A DNA stretch of 18,389 nt from the NCBI GenBank assembly GCA_050480705.1, contig JBJHAX010000041.1, forward strand, positions 1-18,389, in the 5' to 3' direction. The position numbers and the translations under genes are program-made. Below are positions 12,747 through 18,389 of the stretch, piece after piece. The notes under the pieces are model-generated. The model worked only from the letters and a program-made list of their open reading frames with translations. It did not search any database and had not been told where the DNA came from. Position 1 is the stretch's first letter. Each line of letters starts with the position of its first letter. The stretch is from JBJHAX01 sp050480705 (GTDB lineage Bacteria; Actinomycetota; Nitriliruptoria; Nitriliruptorales; Nitriliruptoraceae).

Positions 12747-15149
12747 GTGGGCACGCTCGGCACACACGAGCACAGCATCGACATCGACGGCAAGACCTTC
12801 GTCTTCGAGGGCGGCACGCTCGCCGCGCAGGCGGGCGGGGCGGTCGTCATCAGCCTTGGCGACACCAAGGTCCTCTCGACGACCACAGCGTCGCGGCAGC
12901 CGAAGGACTTCCTGCCGTTCTTCCCGCTCACGATCGAAGTCGAAGAGCGGATGTACGCCAACGGCAGGATTCCCGGTTCCTTCTTCAAGCGCGAGGGGCG
13001 TCCGTCGGAGAATGCGATTCTCACCTGCAGGTTGACCGACCGGCCACTACGGCCGACGTTCGCAGAGGGCCTTCGCAACGAGGTCCAGGTCATCAACACG
13101 GTCATCCAGACCACGCAGATCGACCCCTACGACGTCGTCGCGATGAACGGCTCGTCGCTGTCCACGATGCTCTCGGGCCTGCCGTTCTCCGGCCCGGTGG
13201 CAGCCGTGCGGTACGCGATGATGCGCGACGGCTCCTGGGTCGCGTTCCCCTCCTTCGAGGAACTCGAGGAGGAGGCCGTGTTCAACATGGTCATCTCCGG
13301 ACGGGTCGAGGACGACGGCGAGATCGCGATCCTCATGATCGAGGCGGAGGCGACCCCCGACGCCTGGCTCAAGATCGAGATGGGCGCGCCCGAGCCGACC
13401 GAGCAGGTCGTGGGTGAGGCCATCGAGGCCGTCAAGCCGTTCATCCGCCAGCTGTGTGAGGCGCAGCAGGAGTTCGTCGACCGTGTCGGTGTCCGCGACA
13501 TGGGTGACGTCCCGCTGTTCCCGGACCACTCCGACGAGGTCTTCGACCTGGTCTACGGCCATGTCAGTTCGCGCGTCGAAGAGATCTACCGGCGTGAGGA
13601 CCTGGGCAAGGAAGGCAAGGACGAGGCCCTCGCCGAGGTCAAGTCCGACGCGATCGAACATGCGGTGGCGACCGGAGCCGGCGACTTCGACGAGGACGAG
13701 TTGCGCAAGCAGGCCTCCGAGGCGTTCCGCACGACCGAGAAGAAGGTCGTGCGCCGCCTGATCGTCGACGAAGGCTTCCGTGTCGACGGACGAAGCACCA
13801 CCGAGCTGCGCCAGCTGTCCGCCCAGGTCGGCGTGCTGCCCAAGACCCACGGTTCGGCGCTGTTCCAGCGCGGCGAGACGCAGGTCATGTCGGTGATCGC
13901 GCTCGGCACCCAGCGTGAGGGCCAGCGACTCGACACCCTCGACCCGCAGGACGAGAAGCTGTTCCTGCACCACTACAACATGCCTCCCTACTCGACCGGT
14001 GAAGCCGGCCGGGTCGGCTCGCCGAAACGTCGCGAGATCGGTCACGGTGCCCTGGCGGAGCGGGCGATCATCCCCGTGCTGCCCGACATCGAGGACTGGC
14101 CCTACGCCATGCGCGTCGTGTCGGACGTGTTGAGCTCCAACGGTTCGACGTCGATGGGCTCGGTGTGCGCGACCTCGCTGGCACTTATGGACGGCGGTGT
14201 GCCCACCCGGGCGCCGGTGTCGGGTATCGCGATGGGTCTGGTGTACGAGAACGGCAAGTACACGACGCTGACCGACATCCAGGGCGTCGAGGACTTCTTC
14301 GGCGACATGGACTTCAAGGTCGCCGGCCCGGAGAACTTCATCACCGCACTGCAGCTCGACACCAAGCTCGCAGGCATCCCGGCGCAGGTGCTCCAGGACG
14401 CGCTGCTGCAGGCGCGCGACGCCCGCATGCAGATCCTGGAGGTCATGAACGCAGCGCTCTCCGAACCGCGCGACGAGGTCGCCGAGACCGCGCCGCGTGT
14501 GGAGATCGTGCGGATCCCGCAGGACAAGATCGGTTCGGTCATCGGCCCGCGCGGCGCGATCATCAAGGAACTGGTGGAGGTGACCGGCGCACAGATCGAC
14601 GTCGACGAAGAAGGCGGCCAGGGAGTCGTCAAGATCTACGCCGACTCGAAGACGGTCGCTCAGGACGCGCTCGACCGGATCAACGCGATCGCGAACCCGC
14701 AGCTGCCCGAGAAGGGTGAGCGCTACCACGCGTCCGTGGTCAAGACGGTCGACTTCGGTGCGTTCGTCAACCTCACGCCCGGCACCGACGGCCTGCTGCA
14801 CATCTCGGAGCTGTCCAAGATCGTCGGCCGCCGGCTCGACCACGCCGAGGAGGCCGTGCAGGTCGGTGATCAGGTGCTCGTCGAAGTCAAGGACGTGCTC
14901 GACGGCGGACGCAAGTTCAAGCTCGCCTACGTCGGCGAGAAGGGCGACGACGCCGCATCCGGAGACGATGCAGTGGCTGATGCCGACCAAGGCGGCCGCG
15001 AGCGTGCCCCGAAGGACAGCGGAGGCCGTGAGCGTGCGTCACGTGGTAACGAGGACCGTGACCGCGGCGGGTCGGGCGACAGTGGCGATTCGGGTGACGG
15101 CGGACGCCAGCGCACCCGCACGCGTAGCCGTAGTCGTGAGCGCGACTGA
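12747..15149 (+). CDS. pnp: Polyribonucleotide nucleotidyltransferase (PNPase)
   Basis: PNPase degrades RNA 3'-5' with phosphate and can add 3' tails. It is trimeric and part of RNA decay complexes. Seen in 800 residues: a first RNase PH domain with KVLSTTTASRQPKDFLPFFP and YANGRIPGSFFKREGRPSE, a helical linker, and a second RNase PH domain with LFQRGETQ, SNGSTSMGSVCA and the catalytic GVEDFFGDMDFK (Asp516, Asp522 and Lys524 match the E. coli catalytic residues by alignment). A KH domain has GPRG at 600-603, and an S1 domain spans about 657-728. A tail of about 72 residues rich in Arg, Gly, Asp and Ser ends the protein. The GTG at 12747 follows GAGGAGG by five bases. The in-frame ATG 12627 would add 40 residues unlike the family and cross the leader hairpin. 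Confidence 0.96.
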   Translation: MGTLGTHEHSIDIDGKTFVFEGGTLAAQAGGAVVISLGDTKVLSTTTASRQPKDFLPFFPLTIEVEERMYANGRIPGSFFKREGRPSENAILTCRLTDRPLRPTFAEGLRNEVQVINTVIQTTQIDPYDVVAMNGSSLSTMLSGLPFSGPVAAVRYAMMRDGSWVAFPSFEELEEEAVFNMVISGRVEDDGEIAILMIEAEATPDAWLKIEMGAPEPTEQVVGEAIEAVKPFIRQLCEAQQEFVDRVGVRDMGDVPLFPDHSDEVFDLVYGHVSSRVEEIYRREDLGKEGKDEALAEVKSDAIEHAVATGAGDFDEDELRKQASEAFRTTEKKVVRRLIVDEGFRVDGRSTTELRQLSAQVGVLPKTHGSALFQRGETQVMSVIALGTQREGQRLDTLDPQDEKLFLHHYNMPPYSTGEAGRVGSPKRREIGHGALAERAIIPVLPDIEDWPYAMRVVSDVLSSNGSTSMGSVCATSLALMDGGVPTRAPVSGIAMGLVYENGKYTTLTDIQGVEDFFGDMDFKVAGPENFITALQLDTKLAGIPAQVLQDALLQARDARMQILEVMNAALSEPRDEVAETAPRVEIVRIPQDKIGSVIGPRGAIIKELVEVTGAQIDVDEEGGQGVVKIYADSKTVAQDALDRINAIANPQLPEKGERYHASVVKTVDFGAFVNLTPGTDGLLHISELSKIVGRRLDHAEEAVQVGDQVLVEVKDVLDGGRKFKLAYVGEKGDDAASGDDAVADADQGGRERAPKDSGGRERASRGNEDRDRGGSGDSGDSGDGGRQRTRTRSRSRERD

Positions 15150-15160
15150 CGGCGGCGGCC

Positions 15161-16426
15161 GTGCCCCATGAGCACACCCGGTTGCCCAGCGGGGTGACCG
15201 TCGTGACCGAGGCGATGCCCTCGGTGCGTTCGGTGGCGCTGGGCATCTGGATTCCGGTCGGGTCCCGCGACGAGGGGCCCGACCACGCCGGATGCTCGCA
15301 TTTCCTCGAGCACCTGCTGTTCAAGGGGACGTCGCGGCGCAGTGCCCGCGACATCGCCGAGGCGCTCGACGACGTCGGCGGCGAACTCAACGCGTTCACC
15401 TCCCGCGAGCACACCTGCTTCTACGCGCGTGTTCTCGATCGGGACCTTCCGTTGGCGATGGACGTCCTGAGCGACATCATCGTCGACGCCAGAAACGACG
15501 CCGGGGACGTCGAGGCCGAACGCGACGTGGTGCTCTCGGAACTCGAGATCCATCACGACACGCCTGACGACCTCGTGCACGCCGATTTCGCTACGGCAGT
15601 ACTCGGCGAGCACCCCCTTGCGAGGGAGACACTCGGGACACTCGCGTCGGTCTCCGTGCTCGACCGCGACGTGATCGACGCGTTCTACCGTGAGCACTAC
15701 CGGCCCGAGGGCCTCGTGGTCGCAGCTGCCGGCCGGGTCGATCACGACGACCTGGTGCGTCTCGCATCGCAGCTGCTCGGTGATCTGGGTCGTCCCGGCG
15801 GCGTCCGGCTGCAGCGCAGCGCCCCCGAGTCCTACGGCGCGGGACAGGTCAGTGTCCGCATGCGGCCCACCGAACAGGTCCATGTCGTGCTCGGCGTTCC
15901 CGGCATCGCACGCAACGACGATGACCGCTGGCCGCTGCGGGTCCTCGACGTCCTGCTCGGTGGCGGGATGTCGTCACGGCTGTTCCAGCAGATCCGTGAA
16001 GAACGCGGCCTTGCCTACGCCACCTACACCTACGCCTCCTCGTTCTCCGACGGCGGCCTGTTCGGCGCCTACGCCGGGACGTCCCCGGCGCGGGTCGACG
16101 ACGTCCTGGGCCTGCTGCGTGGACAGCTCGACCATGTCGCCGACGACATCACCGAGCGTGAGGTCGCCCGTGCGCGGGGAGCGCTGGTCGGTCAGATGGT
16201 GCTTGCACTCGAGGACACCGCGTCGCGCATGTCGCGCATCGGGCGCCAGGTCGCGGCAGGTGAGCAGGTCATCGAGGTCGAGGAAGCGCTCCAGCGCGTT
16301 CAGGACGTGCGTCTGGAGGACGTGCGCCGTGTCGCAGCACGACTGCTCGAACAGCCCCGGGACCTGGCCGTGGTCGGCCCGTTCGCCGCCGACGACGCCG
16401 GTCGATTCGCCGACGTCGTGACCTGA
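15161..16426 (+). CDS. M16 family zinc metallopeptidase (PepR/processing peptidase-like)
   Basis: A pitrilysin/M16B-type peptidase of 421 residues, similar in layout to the actinobacterial proteins encoded beside pnp and dapB and to mitochondrial processing peptidase beta. Seen: the inverted zinc motif HFLEH (His47, Glu50, His51) followed by LLFKGT, the distal ligand Glu127 in VVLSELEIHHD at the usual spacing, GGELNAFTSREHTCFYARVL, a linker, and the C-terminal half with LLGGGMSSRLFQQIREERGLAY, in which R and Y are the conserved substrate-contact pair. The catalytic set looks complete. Physiological substrates are unknown. The GTG at 15161, 11 bases after pnp, has a weak site, but the protein begins like relatives (LPSGVTVVTEAMPSVRS). 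Confidence 0.9.
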   Translation: MPHEHTRLPSGVTVVTEAMPSVRSVALGIWIPVGSRDEGPDHAGCSHFLEHLLFKGTSRRSARDIAEALDDVGGELNAFTSREHTCFYARVLDRDLPLAMDVLSDIIVDARNDAGDVEAERDVVLSELEIHHDTPDDLVHADFATAVLGEHPLARETLGTLASVSVLDRDVIDAFYREHYRPEGLVVAAAGRVDHDDLVRLASQLLGDLGRPGGVRLQRSAPESYGAGQVSVRMRPTEQVHVVLGVPGIARNDDDRWPLRVLDVLLGGGMSSRLFQQIREERGLAYATYTYASSFSDGGLFGAYAGTSPARVDDVLGLLRGQLDHVADDITEREVARARGALVGQMVLALEDTASRMSRIGRQVAAGEQVIEVEEALQRVQDVRLEDVRRVAARLLEQPRDLAVVGPFAADDAGRFADVVT

Positions 16427-16552
16427 ACCGGCCACGGCGAGCGACGACGTCGGCGTTGGCCCGCATGGCTGCGGCTCGTCGATGGCGGCTGCCTGCCCCG
16501 TCTGTGCCGCACGAGCGCCTACCGTGTTGCCAGACGTCGGGAGGAGTCCACG

Positions 16553-17420
16553 ATGCCGGTGCGTGTCGCAGTCATCGGTGCACTCGGACGCATGGGGTCG
16601 GTGACTTGCCGTGCGATCTCGGAGGCAGACGATCTCGAACTCGTCGCGGCGGTGGCGCGAAGCCATGCAGGCGAACGCCTCGGGCCGCTCGTGGGAACCG
16701 GCCACGAATTCGCCGTGGCCGCAGACCTCGATGTTCTCGCCGACAGTGGTGCCGAGGTGGCGGTGGACTTCACCGTGCCCTCAGCGGTCGGTGACAACCT
16801 GCTGGGGGTCCTCGAACGCGGCGTCCACGCCGTTGTCGGCGCAACTGGCATCGACGACGACACGCTCCAACGGGCACGGCAACTCGCCGAGCGCGGTCCT
16901 GCGCGGGCGCTCATCGTTCCGAATTTCGCCATTGGTGCGGTGCTGCTGATGCGTCTGGCTGAGCAGGCCGCGCGCCATCTTCCCGACGTCGAGATCGTCG
17001 AGCTGCACCACGACCGCAAGGTGGATGCGCCGTCGGGGACGGCGCTGCGGACCGCCGAGATGATCGCTGCGGCGCGCGGCACCCCGCGGGCCGCCGTCGG
17101 CGAGAGCGTGGATGCGCGCGGCGTCGACCACCACGGCGTGCGGATCCACAGTGTCCGGCTGCCGGGCCTGGTCGCGCACCAGGAGGTCGTGTTCGGTGCC
17201 ACCGGCCAGACGCTCACACTTCGCCACGACACCACCGACAGGTCGGCGTTCATGCCCGGCGTGCTGCTCGCCTGCCGTCGCGTCGGCGACCTCGACGGAC
17301 TGGTGGAGGTCGACATCGTCGTGCGGGCCCTCGACGGCACCGAGATCACCAGCGGCAGGCTCGTCGCCGACGACCTGGGGGGAGCCCGAGGGAGCATCAC
17401 CGCGCCGGACAGGGGCGACG
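16553..17420 (+). CDS. dapB: 4-hydroxy-tetrahydrodipicolinate reductase, natural 3' end not present (chimeric join)
   Basis: DapB reduces the DapA product to tetrahydrodipicolinate with NAD(P)H in lysine and diaminopimelate synthesis. Seen: the nucleotide-binding VAVIGALGRMG at the N-terminus, AVDFTVPSAV, HAVVGATGID, PNFAIGAVLLM, and the catalytic block ELHHDRKVDAPSGTA with His152, His153 and Lys156. Then HSVRLPGLVAHQEVVFG and FMPGVLLACRRV (from Phe233) follow. Family members normally end near residue 250. Here the frame goes on with G/C-ending codons for about 40 more residues and then runs, still open, into foreign antisense DNA. The end given is the estimated join and not a stop codon. The ATG at 16553 has GGGAGGAG (16539-16546) upstream. 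The 126-base gap before it holds a TACCGT that might be a -10, without a matching -35. Confidence 0.9.
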
Positions 17421-17440
17421 ACCCGGAACCGGTCGGTCGC
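17395..17440. other. Probable chimeric contig junction
   Basis: Left of here, the plus-strand dapB frame keeps host-like G/C third positions up to about 17425. Right of here, the minus-strand receptor frame makes sense from the codons for DRFRV (17420-17434) onward. Neither gene has its natural end. The precise base cannot be fixed by eye. Confidence 0.75.
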
Positions 17441-18388
17441 GCGCCAGGCGACGCCGGCATTCCAGGTGCGCTCCGGCACGCCGGTCGGTGTCGTGCCGGT
17501 ATCGGTCTTCGCACTCAGCGTCACGAAATTGGCGTGCAGCTGCAGCCGACTCGTGAACATGAAATTCATGCCCGCCTCGATGCCCCGGGACGTCTGTTCG
17601 TTGATGACGATCACGTCATCGGGATTGGCCGAGTCGGGATCACTGATGACCAGGTTATTCTTCGTGATGTCGAACAGTGCGACGCTCCACTGCAGACCGG
17701 TGCCGGGCAGCGCATTCTTGATACCGATCTCGAACTGCTCGCTCTCGATCATGTCCGCCTCGCGATGTACGCCGCTGACGGTCACGACGGAGTTACTCGG
17801 GTGCTCGGCACCGGTGCCGTACTGACCGTAGAACGCCGTCTCGTCGTTGAGGTCGTAGACCAGACCCAGACGGCCCGTCAGTGAATCTGCGTTACCCCGC
17901 ACGGAGAACGCGCCCTCGGCCCGCTGATAATGCGTACTCAGGTCCTCGTAGCGCAGCGCGCCGACCAGCGCCACCCGGTCCGTCAGCGCGAAGCGAGCTT
18001 CACCGAACACGGCCCACTGATCCAGCTCCGACCAGTTGTCGAGCGTCGGTGTCAGGGCACCGGTGATGCTGCTGAGACTGCCCGGATAGAAGTTGTAGGG
18101 ATCCACGGTATCGAAATCGCCGGTAGACGCGGCGATAGACCCGGCGAAGTTCCACCAGTCAATCGGATTCGGATTGCCCGGACCCCAGTTCGTCGGGCGC
18201 GCGAAAGACAGATCATTGATCTCGAAGCCGACCACACTCTGTATCGTCGCGGTCGGTGTGAAACTGAAACTGGTTCTGAGACCGGTCTGCCTGACATCGT
18301 GACCAAGAATCAGGGGATCGGTACGCAGCACGGCGCCTTCATCGGCAAAGTACTGGTAGTACTCGGCGTTCTGCCACCAACGGTCGGA
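17420..18388 (-). CDS. TonB-dependent outer-membrane receptor, internal beta-barrel fragment (truncated at both ends)
   Basis: On the minus strand an open frame enters from beyond the window and reads about 323 residues before the join. It shows the alternating aromatic/polar pattern of a TonB-dependent receptor barrel: RWWQNAEYYQYFADEG at the edge, DQWAVFGEARFALTDRVALV, GALRYEDLSTHYQR, LGLVYDLNDETAFYGQYGTG, SEQFEIGIKNALPGTGLQWS, VALFDITKNNL, RGIEAGMNFMFTSRLQLHANF, and PERTWNAGVAWRATDRFR. Such receptors import siderophores, cobalamin or other ligands across the outer membrane with TonB energy. The N-terminal plug lies outside the window. The final strands and the terminal aromatic residue are missing at the dapB side. 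The apparent GTG start near 18331 is internal. Ligand cannot be assigned. Base composition is lower in G+C than the rest (35 of 60 at 18181-18240 against 41 of 60 at 16981-17040). Confidence 0.85.
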
Positions 18389-18389
18389 T

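Noticed and set aside
13047..14990. 647-codon open frame on the minus strand opposite pnp
   Set aside because: Same explanation: antisense of a confidently identified gene, with no family features.
16520..16525. TACCGT as -10 of a dapB promoter
   Set aside because: No TG extension and no -35-like hexamer at 16-18 bases upstream. A lone six-base match in high-GC DNA is too weak to annotate.
16781..17419. Continuation of the minus-strand receptor frame through dapB
   Set aside because: The barrel pattern stops at about 17420. The rest is antisense of dapB and open only because of its codon bias.
17421..17884. Continuation of the dapB frame as a fusion protein
   Set aside because: It is the reverse of the TonB-dependent receptor coding strand and shows no domain.
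17420..18388. Horizontal acquisition of an outer-membrane receptor by the actinobacterium
   Set aside because: Both genes are broken at the same point, there is no transposase, repeat or integration site, and the protein would have no outer membrane to sit in. A contig chimera is simpler.
1..18389. CRISPR arrays, insertion sequences, tRNA/rRNA genes, toxin-antitoxin or defence genes
   Set aside because: None seen. No repeat-spacer pattern, transposase motifs or cloverleaf structures. Apart from the lone response regulator, the recognised genes are conserved housekeeping genes or the foreign receptor fragment.

Overview
The window is almost entirely one dense, co-oriented housekeeping cluster from a high-GC bacterium of actinobacterial type. 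The order is dxr(3' part) - rseP/rip1 - ispG - rimP - nusA - ylxR - infB - ylxP - rbfA - truB - ribF - single-domain response regulator - rpsO - pnp - M16 peptidase - dapB. The dxr-rip1-ispG trio, and pnp followed by an M16 peptidase and dapB, are arrangements known from Actinobacteria (Mycobacterium has comparable neighbours). Coding DNA has third positions almost always G or C. Starts are often GTG or TTG with good GGAGG-like ribosome-binding sites, and three neighbouring pairs overlap by ATGA or GTGA. I cannot name the genus. A deep-branching actinobacterial lineage is plausible, probably a metagenome assembly because of the artefacts below.

Region by region: 1-3368 holds two MEP-pathway isoprenoid enzymes (dxr, ispG) around an intramembrane site-2 protease with an unusual insertion of about 90 residues. 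Bases 3369-3813 are a non-coding stretch with a possible promoter, two strong hairpins, a poly-G tract and a scaffold gap. Bases 3814-11472 are the nusA-infB operon for transcription elongation, translation initiation, 30S maturation, tRNA pseudouridylation and flavin cofactor synthesis. At 11593-11988 a stand-alone receiver domain, unrelated to translation, sits in the cluster. Bases 11989-15149 hold rpsO and pnp, both with structured upstream regions. Bases 15161-17420 hold the M16 peptidase and dapB (lysine/diaminopimelate synthesis).

Two places do not look like real chromosome. Around 3624-3730 a G-homopolymer-rich tract and ten Ns are bracketed by the same 16 bases, and the tract begins where a perfect hairpin would start. 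This looks like a read or scaffolding artefact, with no real sequence missing. Around 17395-17440 the dapB reading frame runs without a stop into about 970 bases of lower-GC DNA. That DNA encodes, on the opposite strand, an internal piece of a TonB-dependent outer-membrane receptor, a protein of Gram-negative bacteria. The receptor lacks its last strands and dapB its natural end, so a chimeric contig join is the best explanation.

I found no CRISPR array, mobile element, tRNA, rRNA or defence system. The biologically most interesting items are the rpsO leader, the lone receiver between ribF and rpsO, and the RseP insertion.
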